Assembly (NCBI GenBank): GCA_009841255.1
Contig: VXMD01000012.1
Coordinates: 1-44,706, forward strand
Length of the DNA: 44,706 nt
Direction of reading: 5' to 3'
Origin: Candidatus Poribacteria bacterium
GTDB lineage: Bacteria > Poribacteria > WGA-4E > WGA-3G
Translations under genes and position numbers: made by a program
Shown here: in pieces, positions 1 through 8,968 of the stretch
Numbering within the stretch: position 1 is the stretch's first letter
Layout: every line of letters starts with the position of its first letter
Notes under the pieces: model-generated
What the model was told of the DNA's origin: nothing
The model's input: the letters and a program-made list of their open reading frames with translations, nothing else
The model's database searches: none

Positions 1-1820
1 ACAAAACTTGGATTAAATTTGCGAAATTGTGGTCTGAATAAACGGTGGCACTTCACTTTCATTGCAACGAACACTAAAAATCTTGGTGTGCTAAGGCACA
101 AATTAAAGATATGCAACCAGATAGAAAATGTTGTTCCCGATCCTATTGTTTTAACAATACAGAGATTCTCCACTTTTTCATCCCAAGATGAAAAAAGTGC
201 TAAATTGTTATCAGAATGTGGTATAAGTAATTCATCAGATTGGAATATCTCATTCAAACTCATAGAATCCGTAATAGTATCTATCCACTGTGCTTGGATA
301 AGGGAATCAATCTTGTTAGCAATATCCGACATGCTACAATTTTCTACTGAACCACTCTCTTTGGATTCGGGCATGAATAACATAGAATATGGGGTATTCA
401 TGTCGGGTGTTGCTTTACCCTCCCTCGCTAAGTCGCGGATATTATTCAATTCCATCTGCGTATGGGACACAAATTCTGATAAGAATGTGTGTGCCTGTTC
501 TGCATATATCGGACATTTCACAGATTCAGCCATTTCTGTGGCAATACGGACTCCTTCATTGTCATATATCCTGCTCGTAACAACGGCATCTACCCATTGA
601 TCAATCGGCATAATGTTACATACAATTTGAGCATTTAAGGCATCTTCCGCAGTGTTAATATCATCTCGTTTTGCCACACGCAACGTCATACTTGAGCCGT
701 CGTTAGACTCATGCATTCTAAAGAATACAGTTGCCATGCCCTTTGACAAAAAATGTTTAATGTTTACGCTTGTAAGTTGGGACACCTCCCGTGTGATCTC
801 TATGAACTTGTCTAAACTTAGTGGGCTACGTCCATCGTAATTCTCATCATGTACAATGCACATTGCGTATATGTCAGATTTAATATCGCTTATTGTTTTT
901 TCTATGTAGTCTGATGCTTCTTTTTCTGCGTCATCAGGTGTGTGTTTTTCTGTTATGTGGAAGATTAGGTCAGTATTTAAAGGGTTAATGATAGTAGGGT
1001 TTTTTTGTAGCCATATTTCTATCATTTCATCTATCCCTTTATTTCTTAAATCTTTAATCGGAATTTCACTGATCCCATTATGTATTTTTAAATCCCAACT
1101 GGGAAAATATACAAATTGCCTACTATGTAATAGAAGCATTGTGTTGATTTGTGGTACAGATGGATTAAGAGTATCTAAAACTTCTTTTGAAGAACAGCCG
1201 TATAAGCATAGATTTTTATGTAAAGGGAAACATAAGTGCAACTCGTTATCATAAGTTGCTGTAAAATCAATGACATCTGGGCAAATAAAGAAATTATCAT
1301 CGCTTGCAGTAAATGCTTTGAATCCAATGTTGCTTCCCATATTTCTAATAATCCCTAAATATGTGAAATAAGAGGCTATATGCATTGGAATAGACTCTAC
1401 ATCGTCCTTATTGGTAATATCTTCAGGTGCTATCATTTTGGCTGCTTGAATTATGCCATCTCTTACTGCAGGATCAAAAGCCATCATGTGTGCCATAAAA
1501 CGCAACATCATTTCTGTTTTGTATTCGTATTCAGCTTGGTTTCTGAATGTCATTTGATTTTCTGAAACAATTTCAGAGAATATGTGGCTCGTTATACCAT
1601 CCAATTGTGATACTTGAGGCTCTATACCCGAAAAATCATCTGAAACTCTATAAAAATCCTTTTGGACAGCCAGATTTTTTACATGAGTATTATATATTCC
1701 TTGACCTGATACAACATTAAGTGCGTGGCAATGCTTTGGATTATCTGGTATAGAAAATCCATCTAAATACCATTGTGATCTCCAATGATGTCTTCTTGGA
1801 CCTTTTTGTTGTTTATTCAT
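1..1820 (-). CDS. DUF4238-like protein, partial (3' end beyond the window)
   Basis: The reading frame starts at an ATG at 1818-1820 and stays open for more than 600 codons to the left edge, so its stop lies outside the window. The N-terminus (R-R-H-H-W-R-S-Q-W-Y-L-D-G-F, about residues 9-22), the following segment ending in a K-D-F-Y pattern, and a middle segment around D-N-F-F-I-C-P and C-F-P-L-H-K look like DUF4238, a family of unknown function often found in accessory and defence regions. Known DUF4238 proteins are nearer 300 residues, so the second half is either an extra domain or a fusion. The start overlaps the stop of the upstream gene (ATGA), which implies translational coupling. Base composition is visibly more AT-rich than the core genes, suggesting transfer. 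Family assignment is moderate; function unknown. Confidence 0.7.
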   Translation of the reverse strand, partial: MNKQQKGPRRHHWRSQWYLDGFSIPDNPKHCHALNVVSGQGIYNTHVKNLAVQKDFYRVSDDFSGIEPQVSQLDGITSHIFSEIVSENQMTFRNQAEYEYKTEMMLRFMAHMMAFDPAVRDGIIQAAKMIAPEDITNKDDVESIPMHIASYFTYLGIIRNMGSNIGFKAFTASDDNFFICPDVIDFTATYDNELHLCFPLHKNLCLYGCSSKEVLDTLNPSVPQINTMLLLHSRQFVYFPSWDLKIHNGISEIPIKDLRNKGIDEMIEIWLQKNPTIINPLNTDLIFHITEKHTPDDAEKEASDYIEKTISDIKSDIYAMCIVHDENYDGRSPLSLDKFIEITREVSQLTSVNIKHFLSKGMATVFFRMHESNDGSSMTLRVAKRDDINTAEDALNAQIVCNIMPIDQWVDAVVTSRIYDNEGVRIATEMAESVKCPIYAEQAHTFLSEFVSHTQMELNNIRDLAREGKATPDMNTPYSMLFMPESKESGSVENCSMSDIANKIDSLIQAQWIDTITDSMSLNEIFQSDELLIPHSDNNLALFSSWDEKVENLCIVKTIGSGTTFSIWLHIFNLCLSTPRFLVFVAMKVKCHRLFRPQFRKFNPSF

Positions 1821-2191
1821 TCTTTTTTTCTCCTGAAATAATTTGCAATAAGTTGTACTGCCATCGGAAATTCGGGGCACCCCCTAAACCAAAAAACTTG
1901 GAACCTAACTTTGCTAATTTTTGGTCTAAATAAAGGGTGGCACTTCAGTATTTTTTCATTTTGACACGTCCAGCCGTGTTGTTCTACATATTCTTGCAAC
2001 ACATAACGGATAAGATTGTCTATTCCCTTGACTATCCAACTTTTCCCTCCATTTTCCTCGTGATATTTTGCGATCATCTCTCGGAACTCGTTGACAGTAA
2101 AATATCCCTCTCCTGGATATACCAACGGAATAAGATCTCTTATAATAGGCTTATTCAAATGTTTTCCTGCGTGTGGGTATTCAGAATTCAT
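1817..2191 (-). CDS. Hypothetical protein, 124 aa, coupled to the DUF4238-like gene
   Basis: I do not recognise this family. The protein is soluble, mixed charge, with a predicted helical middle (T-V-N-E-F-R-E-M-I-A-K-Y-H-E-E-N) and a basic C-terminal part (K-C-H-P-L-F-R-P-K-I-S-K-V-R-F) that ends in R-R-K-K-E. It has no signal peptide or membrane segment. Its TGA overlaps the ATG of the downstream gene by the ATGA arrangement, so the two are probably co-translated and may act together. The basic segment K-C-H-x-L-F-R-P recurs at the left window edge in the frame of the downstream gene, which hints that this module is duplicated. It lies 90 bp downstream of a restriction-modification pair on the same strand, so a defence-related role is possible but only inferred from position. 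Confidence 0.65.
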   Translation of the reverse strand: MNSEYPHAGKHLNKPIIRDLIPLVYPGEGYFTVNEFREMIAKYHEENGGKSWIVKGIDNLIRYVLQEYVEQHGWTCQNEKILKCHPLFRPKISKVRFQVFWFRGCPEFPMAVQLIANYFRRKKE

Positions 2192-2281
2192 ACCTCTACT
2201 TGTCCCCTATGAGTTATAAATTGAATTGTGTCTACTGACCATCACCGAATTGCTTTGTTGCAGATATGAAGGCAATCTGTC

Positions 2282-3550
2282 CTATTCGCATATATGACTT
2301 GTCCTCTGACAAACGACGATGTTTTCTTCGTGCATCGTTTTAGATGTTTCGCCTGCAATATTAGAAGGGCTGTTCTTCTTCGGCATCCGTTTGTTCGGTA
2401 TGTTTCTGACGATGGTAGCCTTATGGACAAACCCATGCTGACGAAAGGCATCAACAACAAAATCGTCAGTCGGTAGCATAACTCCCTTGACTCGGCGATT
2501 CCCAACGACATAGCATATTGTCGCGTGCGGCGAACACACTTGTGCTATTGAATTGATGCTACGCTCAAGGTCAATGTAAAACGCAGACACTTCCTCCGCT
2601 CGCTTCTCATCAACCGAACGGATTTTCTCAACAGCAGACGATACCGGAGAGTTGGTCAATGTTTCTTTTGAACGAAGTCCGCCCATTGCGAGTTTGTCAA
2701 CTTTGCGAGCATTTGGTAATCCTATCCATTCTGCTGCGAGCCGAGAAAATTGCCCATACGCGACGGTGGTCTGTGAGTCCCCGTAAGGAGGGGATGTAAT
2801 CACTATATCATACCCGGCAGGTGGATGCGGTGTTGGGAGTTCACCTTGAACGGTATTTACCATAGATACCGATACTTTAACATTTTTTCGTCTTTCAAGG
2901 TAGGATGCCAATCCTTGCCGATTTCTACGCAATTTCTTGGTAAAGATGCCTAAAACGTCAGGCTTGAAGTCTTTAAGTTTGTTGGTAGGCATGCGATATA
3001 ATTTAAACTCGCCATTCCGGGTATAGGATACCTCTCGAACGGTTTCTGAAAAAGCAATGAGTATGAAGTTCTGTAATGCTTTATCTCTTACATGGCTAAT
3101 CCGAGCTCGGAGGTGGGCGAGAGTTCTGATAACTTCATCAGAGAACCAATACGCCAGATTTAGGATGTTGGGAATCGGAGGATCAGAGAGATTACTTTCT
3201 CGGTATCCAATCTCAAAGAGATACTCGTTTAATTCGGTTAGCGTTTCGTCTAAGGTGGACAAACAAACTGGAGTTGACTTGGCAGTCGCTATCAGACGCA
3301 CGAGGGGATTAATGTCACATCCAACGCTATGCATACCGAATAGAGATGCCTCCACCAGAGAAGTGCCAGTGCCACAGTAAGGATCGAGAAGCCACCCATC
3401 TTCTGTGCCGTACTCCTTAAGCAGTTTCCGTGCGATCTGCGGGATCATCATTGCGGGGTACGTGTGGAAACAGTGGGTGTACTCTTTGGTATCCGCCTCT
3501 CGAAAGTCCCACGACTCGTCTTTATATTTCTTCAGATTCAATACACTCAT
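2282..3550 (-). CDS. DNA methyltransferase with SPPY motif (modification partner of the adjacent restriction enzyme)
   Basis: A 422-residue amino-methyltransferase. S-adenosylmethionine motif I is clear near residues 53-63 (L-L-D-P-Y-C-G-T-G-T-S), followed by the acidic motif II region (G-C-D-I-N-P-L). Catalytic motif IV is T-S-P-P-Y-G-D-S near residue 253. SPPY, rather than DPPY or NPPY, is typical of N4-cytosine methyltransferases, so m4C is the best guess. Motif I precedes motif IV with about 190 residues between them, which could hold the target recognition region. The C-terminal C-Y-V-V-G-N-R-R-V-K-G segment is usual for this group. The start overlaps the endonuclease stop (ATGA), so enzyme and methylase are coupled, nuclease first. 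The partner belongs to the MvaI/BcnI family, whose known members cut CCNGG-type sites and are paired with m4C methylases; the actual site here is unknown. Confidence 0.85.
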   Translation of the reverse strand: MSVLNLKKYKDESWDFREADTKEYTHCFHTYPAMMIPQIARKLLKEYGTEDGWLLDPYCGTGTSLVEASLFGMHSVGCDINPLVRLIATAKSTPVCLSTLDETLTELNEYLFEIGYRESNLSDPPIPNILNLAYWFSDEVIRTLAHLRARISHVRDKALQNFILIAFSETVREVSYTRNGEFKLYRMPTNKLKDFKPDVLGIFTKKLRRNRQGLASYLERRKNVKVSVSMVNTVQGELPTPHPPAGYDIVITSPPYGDSQTTVAYGQFSRLAAEWIGLPNARKVDKLAMGGLRSKETLTNSPVSSAVEKIRSVDEKRAEEVSAFYIDLERSINSIAQVCSPHATICYVVGNRRVKGVMLPTDDFVVDAFRQHGFVHKATIVRNIPNKRMPKKNSPSNIAGETSKTMHEENIVVCQRTSHICE

Positions 3551-4293
3551 AGCAGTCTTTCCGTATTATTAAAGCATAGATCCAAATATCGTCGATGAAG
3601 TCTAAAACCGGTCCCATGATTTCTAACGGCCCCATTTTTGTTTATATGCATTCTTAGATCAATGGCTATAGTACCATTCTTAATATATTCTAAGAATTTT
3701 TCCACAATTATACCGGTTAGTAAATATGCCTCTTTATACCAAAATTCTTCGTTTTCCCCTACTTTACGACTCTCTGCCTCAACCAACAGCACATTCGACA
3801 ATTTCCTTTTCAAATCATCAATCAAAGAATCCAATTGCCATTCAATAGCACACAGACCGTCTATATGATAAAGCCTAACATAATCTTGCTCAACTTTGAC
3901 GTAAAACCCTCGACTGTTCGGTTTACTTTTAGCCGTGTTGTATAACGCCCATCGTCCATTTTTATAATAACCGTACTGCTTAATCAATTCCTCCTGTTCT
4001 ATTTTCCAAATGCTGTCATTGAAAGTGAACATCGTCAACAGACTGGTAGACTTAATTCTTCTGCTTTTCAGTTCTATATTTCCCAAGTCAGAATACCTAA
4101 GATTATTTTCCGCAACTCCAAGTAAGGTTTCTCTGAGTTCTATCCCCAAGTCAGGAGACCTAAGGTTATTTTCCGCAACTCCAAGTAAGGTTTCCAGTGT
4201 ATAGCCGATGCCAGTGTTCCCTTTTCGCAGTGAAATGACATAGCCCATCCGGTTAATATCAGATAGTTTTTCTTTTAACGGGGTTATATCCAT
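3547..4293 (-). CDS. MvaI/BcnI-family type II restriction endonuclease with duplicated active-site segment
   Basis: A 248-residue protein. The N-terminal G-N-T-G-I-G-Y-T-L-E-T-L-L-G motif (residues 25-38) followed by S-P-D-L-G and G-N-I-E-L-K-S-R-R is the signature of the MvaI/BcnI restriction enzyme family, which cuts DNA as a monomer using a PD-(D/E)xK fold. Residues 34-54 and 55-76 are a tandem duplication. The second copy carries D69-x4-E74-x-K76, a complete catalytic triad; the first carries D48-x3-E52-x-R54, one residue shorter and with Lys replaced by Arg. The ATG has a GAGG ribosome site 7 nt upstream that overlaps the stop of a 40-codon ORF, and its own stop overlaps the methylase start. 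Whether the enzyme tolerates the extra 21 residues in the active-site region is unknown. Confidence 0.83.
   Translation of the reverse strand: MDITPLKEKLSDINRMGYVISLRKGNTGIGYTLETLLGVAENNLRSPDLGIELRETLLGVAENNLRYSDLGNIELKSRRIKSTSLLTMFTFNDSIWKIEQEELIKQYGYYKNGRWALYNTAKSKPNSRGFYVKVEQDYVRLYHIDGLCAIEWQLDSLIDDLKRKLSNVLLVEAESRKVGENEEFWYKEAYLLTGIIVEKFLEYIKNGTIAIDLRMHINKNGAVRNHGTGFRLHRRYLDLCFNNTERLL
4066..4194 (-). repeat. In-frame tandem duplication within the restriction enzyme active site
   Basis: Two adjacent copies of about 63-66 bp encode E-T-L-L-G-V-A-E-N-N-L-R followed by S-P-D-L-G-I-E-L-R in the first copy and Y-S-D-L-G-N-I-E-L-K in the second. The copies differ at several bases and by one codon, so the duplication is not brand new. 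It keeps the frame and leaves one copy with the intact D-x4-E-x-K triad. Confidence 0.9.
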
Positions 4294-4302
4294 TGAAGAA
4301 CC

Positions 4303-4425
4303 TCAATCTATTGTCAAAACCCACATCAAGAACAGAAAAGTTAACAGTGCACAAAGCGCACTCAGAGCCGCTGCCGTTGCGCTCACATGGACTGGATCAT
4401 TCAAATACTTAACCATTTTTTCCAT
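4303..4425 (-). CDS. Small single-span membrane protein, 40 aa
   Basis: A 40-residue ORF: a short polar N-terminus (M-E-K-M-V-K-Y-L-N-D-P), then an alanine/leucine-rich hydrophobic stretch to the C-terminus (about residues 16-37), consistent with one transmembrane helix. A GGGAAA tract about 11 nt upstream is a weak ribosome site for the first ATG; an internal ATG at codon 4 is an alternative. Its TGA forms part of the GAGG ribosome site of the restriction enzyme gene 10 bp downstream, the arrangement expected for translational coupling. It might help time restriction enzyme expression as a leader ORF, or be an independent microprotein. I do not recognise a family. Confidence 0.5.
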   Translation of the reverse strand: MEKMVKYLNDPVHVSATAAALSALCALLTFLFLMWVLTID

Positions 4426-4564
4426 CTAAATTGGATTTCCCAGTTTCCAGTCCTTTCTCCCCCTGCAATGGTGGAAGGGTGGCAGAAACAGATGAGAGTC
4501 TGTTCGTTGCTGTGCCATCCAACTGGAATGTATTATTGTTATAGGGTGTTCACGTAGTTTCAGC

Positions 4565-4642
4565 AACGTAGTTCCTGATGCGACTCAGTTTCGGTAGAGA
4601 CCGCCTCAAGCGAGGCGGATCGCATTCTCTACCAACTACGTT
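4565..4642. repeat. Nested inverted repeat (about 78 bp, possible MITE or structured RNA)
   Basis: Three nested perfect inverted arms are visible: AACGTAGTT 4565-4573 with AACTACGTT 4634-4642; GGTAGAGA 4593-4600 with TCTCTACC 4626-4633; and CCGCCTC 4601-4607 with GAGGCGG 4612-4618 around a 4-nt loop. An alternative pairing exists between ATGCGA 4578-4583 and TCGCAT 4620-4625. It sits in the 330-bp gap between the restriction operon and the WD40 gene, where no convincing gene was found (4426-4755). It could be a small mobile element, a two-state RNA hairpin, or the terminator region of the WD40 transcript boundary. Confidence 0.7.
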
Positions 4643-4755
4643 GAAAATAGTATAACGGTTTATGGGCTTTTTGTCAAGGAAAGAATGTGGAAAGTTTCAA
4701 TCTAAAGCGGCTCAGTCCTATCATACATCACCATCATGTTACCCCTCTTGAGATA

Positions 4756-6867
4756 CTACAAGTAGGGGTTCAGATCCCAGAGGAGAATGGAACCATCAAA
4801 ACTCGCACTCGCCAACAGTTGGTTGTTTGGCGAAAAAGCGAGTCCCTGTACGTCCGTTGGGTGTCCCCAGAATGTGACAATATGCTTGCCTGTCTCAACT
4901 TCCCATACATGGATAGGGACCTTCTCAAAACCTCGCTCCCAAGCGGCACCGAATGCGAGGTACCGACCACAAGACGAAAACGTCAACGCATGCGTCTCCC
5001 GACACCTCGTCGGCAGCAATAGCCACCTGTAGATTTCACAACGTTCGAGATCCCACAACAGAATTCCCTTGGGATCTTCCCCACCGCACGCCACATACGA
5101 ACCACACGGAGAATAGGCAAATCTGGATGCATGCCGAAAGGGTAAGGTGGTCAGGATTTCTCTCCGTCTGACATCCCACAAACAGATAGCACCTCCATAC
5201 GATAGTTCCTCGGTTCTCGCTTCGGTGCAAGCCAGATACGAACCGCACGGAGAAAATCCTCGATTATCCCAAAGTCCCATAATTCCGCCGATTTCATCAC
5301 CCGGAAACTCGCGAATTTCTTCACCGCGCTCCACGTCCCAGAGTCGGACAGACGGACGGTGATCCGTTTCACTGAGCAGCAATTTTCCGTCTGGACTGAA
5401 TTCTAACGTCGCCATCTCAGCATCGGGAAAACGTTCGTGTAGGTGTGTGAATTGGCAGATTTTTTCCATAGTTTCCAGATTCCAGACGATCAATACACCT
5501 TCTTCGTCCAGACATGCCAGCCGGGCAACTTGTGGAGCGAACGCTGCTCGTATCCACTTTTTCCCACGCTCAGTGAACTCGGCGATTCGCACCTCTTTAT
5601 CCTCAACCTCCCATAGTCTGACGGTGCCCTTGTCAAGACTAATAACATATCGTCTTCCACAGGAATCAGGAAAGAAAAACTGCCGTGTTCCAATCGGTTC
5701 TGCTTCGACTGGTCGGCGTGAACGCTCACTTGCCAAATCCCAGAACAGAACATCACCATGAGAATACATCCGACGACCTGTTCGGTACTCAGCGATCAAT
5801 GTTTTCCCATCGGATGAAAACGCAACCGTGTTCGGAAATGAGATTGGTTGATAGCCGGATTTCTGTGTGTTTGATTTCCCAAAGTGCCAGATGTTGATAC
5901 CGCCATCTCCAGATTCGTACACCAATCGTGAACCCCTTGAGAAATCCACTATTGCATATTCTCCTATGTTTTCTTCAGTCTCATAAAGTTTCTCCCTATC
6001 TTCCAAGTTCCAAACCGTGATGATAGCGTTGTCTTTGAACATTTCGTCATAAGAGATTGCTGTGGCGTGGAGGACACCCTCTGGTGAGTAGGCGGGAATC
6101 ATGCAAGCGGCATCATAAGCCTTATACTCCCGGACCTGTTGACAATTAACCGTATCCCAGACCCGGACTGTGCCATCTTTTCTTCCACCAGAGGCAAGAA
6201 ACCGACCACACGGCGAAAAACAGAGGCTATAAATAGAACTGGTGTGTCCTGTGAAGCGGGCAATTTGTTCCTCTTGTTCCAGACTCCACAGCAACACCGA
6301 CTCGCCGCTGCTAACTACATCCTCACGCTCCGTAGACGCAACCAGATGCGCATCGGGTGAGAAGGCAATAGGCATGAAACGACCACTTTTTTCGGTTTCA
6401 CCGGTGAATTTCGTGAGCATCTCGCCTGTCTCCGGGCACCAAACGAAGATAGTAGCGGTCTCACTGTGGCTTGTAGCAAACCACCGACTGTCAGGCGAAA
6501 ACGCCAACCTCGAAGGGTAATCCCCTATTGTTATCTCCGCAAGGTACGTTCCGCGATGTATATCCCATACCTTTACGTTATCATCCCAATCGCTGGCGGC
6601 TATCCATTTCCCATTCGGCGAAAAAGCGGCTTTCCATGTCCCGCGTTCCGTACCCCATAATGCGACGGGCAACATCGTTCCCACTTCATACAACCAGAGT
6701 CCGATCCTTGTTCCAATGGCGAGATAGTTCCCATCTGCGGAAAATGCCAGCGTCTCCACAATGCCTTGTCCGAATCGCGCACTTGCGCCTTCTGGGAGTG
6801 ACCAAGTTGTCACATCCTCACCCTCTACACTATGCGGTACTGGGACAAAAGAATCTCTATTCTTCAT
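4756..6867 (-). CDS. WD40 repeat protein, 703 aa
   Basis: The protein is built almost wholly of WD40 blades. Repeated signatures are of the form A-F-S-P-x-G-x-x-L-A-S-x-S-x-D-G-x-I-x-L-W-D, seen for example near residues 40-65, 85-105, 205-240 and at the very C-terminus (L-L-A-S-A-S-F-D-G-S-I-L-L-W-D-L). About fourteen blades fit the length, which would make two seven-bladed propellers. There is no signal peptide or membrane helix and no catalytic domain, so a cytoplasmic protein-interaction scaffold is likely. An AGGAG ribosome site lies 7 nt before the ATG. It stands alone on the minus strand between a nested repeat and the divergent HIT gene, so its partner cannot be told from context. Confidence 0.92.
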   Translation of the reverse strand: MKNRDSFVPVPHSVEGEDVTTWSLPEGASARFGQGIVETLAFSADGNYLAIGTRIGLWLYEVGTMLPVALWGTERGTWKAAFSPNGKWIAASDWDDNVKVWDIHRGTYLAEITIGDYPSRLAFSPDSRWFATSHSETATIFVWCPETGEMLTKFTGETEKSGRFMPIAFSPDAHLVASTEREDVVSSGESVLLWSLEQEEQIARFTGHTSSIYSLCFSPCGRFLASGGRKDGTVRVWDTVNCQQVREYKAYDAACMIPAYSPEGVLHATAISYDEMFKDNAIITVWNLEDREKLYETEENIGEYAIVDFSRGSRLVYESGDGGINIWHFGKSNTQKSGYQPISFPNTVAFSSDGKTLIAEYRTGRRMYSHGDVLFWDLASERSRRPVEAEPIGTRQFFFPDSCGRRYVISLDKGTVRLWEVEDKEVRIAEFTERGKKWIRAAFAPQVARLACLDEEGVLIVWNLETMEKICQFTHLHERFPDAEMATLEFSPDGKLLLSETDHRPSVRLWDVERGEEIREFPGDEIGGIMGLWDNRGFSPCGSYLACTEARTEELSYGGAICLWDVRRREILTTLPFRHASRFAYSPCGSYVACGGEDPKGILLWDLERCEIYRWLLLPTRCRETHALTFSSCGRYLAFGAAWERGFEKVPIHVWEVETGKHIVTFWGHPTDVQGLAFSPNNQLLASASFDGSILLWDLNPYL

Positions 6868-7157
6868 TAAAAATCTCCTACGACGTGCTCGCAGTCTATA
6901 AAAAATTAGGAGTAAGGTTGTTCATGTTGTTTGGAAAGAAAGCTACGTCAAAGCCATTAATGGAAAAGGCAACGCAAGAGAAAGATGAGAACCGACAATC
7001 GATAATTGAAAACTAAAAACTTCTAATAAATATGTGCTTGCAAGCTTTGCGGAAATAGTATATCATATACCTATCAAAATTTAATCCCTTTTTGCCGCTT
7101 AGAAAACCCAAAAATTATAGAATACGGCGTGCTACAGAAGAAATAGGAAACCTCTTT

Positions 7158-7697
7158 ATGCGACATAACCTCTTCGTCCCGAATAAAATGCCTTATGCCA
7201 AAGGAAAAAACCGTCCAGATGTCCCGTGTATCCTGTGTGCAATTGTGGAGAAAAACGATAAAGTCGAACGACTTGAGGTCCATCGCACCGAACGCTTTAC
7301 CATCTCGCTGAATCTTTACCCTTACAGTCCGGGACACCTCCTAATTTTTCCGAATCGGCATGTGCTTGATGTCCGGGAGTTGGACCCCGAAGAGGTTCAC
7401 GAACTTCACGAACTCCAATGTCTCTGTTTTGAGGCACTCACGTGCGCTTATCAGCCGCGCGGTTTCAACGTCGGCTATAACATGGGGGATGCTTCCGGTG
7501 CGAGCATCGCGCATTTTCATCTGCACGTTGTCCCGCGATATCCGCGTGAATTGGGGTTCATGGACGTCATTGGTGGCGCGCGTATCATCATCGAAGATCC
7601 GAACGCCACCCAGGAGAAACTTGTACAGATATTTCAGGAATTGACAACCGAAAACTATCCAAGAAAGGAAACACAGAATGAACAATCCTGCTTATAA
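7158..7697 (+). CDS. HIT family hydrolase/transferase
   Basis: A histidine-triad nucleotide-binding protein. The triad H-F-H-L-H-V-V-P-R lies near residues 119-127, and an N-terminal C-I-L-C motif resembles the zinc site of the Ap4A phosphorylase-like branch. HIT proteins hydrolyse or transfer nucleotidyl groups (for example on dinucleoside polyphosphates). I chose the ATG at 7158 because AGGAAA lies about 7 nt upstream and the resulting N-terminus matches the family; a TTG at 7092 would add 22 residues without a good ribosome site. The gene overlaps the sugar isomerase by 20 bp, so the two are probably co-transcribed. The exact substrate is unknown. Confidence 0.88.
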   Translation: MRHNLFVPNKMPYAKGKNRPDVPCILCAIVEKNDKVERLEVHRTERFTISLNLYPYSPGHLLIFPNRHVLDVRELDPEEVHELHELQCLCFEALTCAYQPRGFNVGYNMGDASGASIAHFHLHVVPRYPRELGFMDVIGGARIIIEDPNATQEKLVQIFQELTTENYPRKETQNEQSCL

Positions 7698-8892
7698 TCT
7701 TTTAGCTGAAACGTTAGAGAAACAGGGAATTCAGGTAGAGACTATCAAAGCCCACCTCAAGGAACAACACATCGAAACGCCGTCATGGGGTTACGGGAAT
7801 TCTGGTACTCGGTTCGGTGTCTTTGAGCAACCCGGCGCAGCGCGAAACGCCGCCGAACGGCTGGAAGACGCCGCGACCGTTCACCGTTTCACCGGTATCG
7901 CCCCCACCGTCGCGCTCCATATCCCCTGGGATAAGACGGACGACTGGGGTGCCTTGAAACAGTATGCCGCGGATGTCGGTATCGGCATCGGCGCAATTAA
8001 TCCGAACGTCTTCCAGGATCAGGCGTATAAACTCGGCAGCGTCTGCAATCCGGATGCCGCTATCCGCCGACTCGCCATAGATCACATGCTCGAGTGTGTT
8101 GACATCATGGAGAAAACCGGCTCGGATCTGCTCAGTTTGTGGTTCGCAGACGGCACGAACTTTCCGGGTCAGTCGAACTTCAGGAAACGCAAAGGGTGGA
8201 TGGAGGCGGCGTTAGCGGAGGTCTACGATGCACTGCCCCATGCCACGCGTATGCTCATCGAGTATAAGTTCTTTGAACCCGCATTCTACCATACGGATTT
8301 AGCGGATTGGGGTACCGCCTATCTCTTGGCAACGAAACTTGGTGAGAAAGCGCAAGTCCTCATCGACTTGGGACACCACCCGCAAGGCACAAATATTGAG
8401 TTCATCGTCGCCTATCTGATTGATGAAGGTAAACTCGGTGGGTTCCACTTCAACTGCCGGAAATACGCGGACGACGATCTGACGGTAGGCTCTATCAACC
8501 CACAGGAACTCTTCCTGATTTACACCGAACTGGTCGCCGCAGAACTCGACCCCGATACGGAAACCGACATCGCTTACATGATCGATCAGAGCCATAACCT
8601 GAAACCGAAGGTGGAGGCGAGTATTCAGTCCGTGTGCAATCTGCAGAAAGCATACGCGAAAGCACTGCTCGTTGACCGAGATGCGCTCGCTGCAGCGCAG
8701 GACGCCGCTGATTTGGTTGAAGCAGAATCCATCCTCCAGCGCGCCTATGAAACGGATGTAAATCCGTTGGTGGAGCAGGTCCGCTTGGAGATGGGACGCG
8801 ATCCACATCCGTTGACAGCCTATCGGAAGAGTGGTTATTATGAGAAGATTAGTGCCGCTCGTGTCGGTGGTGAAAGCCAAGGCTGGGCATAG
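7678..8892 (+). CDS. L-rhamnose isomerase-type sugar isomerase (TIM barrel, Pseudomonas stutzeri type)
   Basis: A 404-residue protein resembling the broad-specificity L-rhamnose isomerases of the P. stutzeri/rhizobial type rather than E. coli RhaA. Recognisable blocks are [13 protein letters not shown] (about residue 157), [11 protein letters not shown] (metal-binding Glu), [10 protein letters not shown] (metal/substrate Asp and His) and [13 protein letters not shown]. These line the active site of a Mn-dependent aldose-ketose isomerase. AGGAAA precedes the ATG by 7 nt. It is followed by a strong hairpin at 8921 and then an oxidoreductase, a pairing that suggests use of deoxy or rare sugars, although the true substrate cannot be read from sequence. 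Confidence 0.88.
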   Translation: MNNPAYNLLAETLEKQGIQVETIKAHLKEQHIETPSWGYGNSGTRFGVFEQPGAARNAAERLEDAATVHRFTGIAPTVALHIPWDKTDDWGALKQYAADVGIGIGAINPNVFQDQAYKLGSVCNPDAAIRRLAIDHMLECVDIMEKTGSDLLSLWFADGTNFPGQSNFRKRKGWMEAALAEVYDALPHATRMLIEYKFFEPAFYHTDLADWGTAYLLATKLGEKAQVLIDLGHHPQGTNIEFIVAYLIDEGKLGGFHFNCRKYADDDLTVGSINPQELFLIYTELVAAELDPDTETDIAYMIDQSHNLKPKVEASIQSVCNLQKAYAKALLVDRDALAAAQDAADLVEAESILQRAYETDVNPLVEQVRLEMGRDPHPLTAYRKSGYYEKISAARVGGESQGWA

Positions 8893-8920
8893 GCAAGGTT
8901 GAAACAGTCTCACACTCGGT

Positions 8921-8948
8921 AGGCGCGGTTTCTAACCGCGCCTTTCTT
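8921..8948 (+). terminator. Perfect 10-bp hairpin with T-rich tail, member of the dispersed hairpin repeats
   Basis: AGGCGCGGTT (8921-8930) pairs perfectly with AACCGCGCCT (8934-8943) across a 3-nt loop and is followed by TTCTT. It lies just after the sugar isomerase and can act as a terminator. The same design, read on the other strand, is seen at 12421, which shows it is also a dispersed repeat. Confidence 0.7.
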
Positions 8949-8968
8949 ATGGAAAACCATTGAAAAAT

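Noticed and set aside
19-1565. Several plus-strand ORFs of 60-190 codons
   Set aside because: They are antisense to the long minus-strand DUF4238-like frame, which has better family features and a coupled start.
6922-7014. A 30-codon plus-strand ORF with an AGGAG-like site before it
   Set aside because: Too short, highly charged, with no recognisable feature; it could be a leader peptide but nothing supports it.
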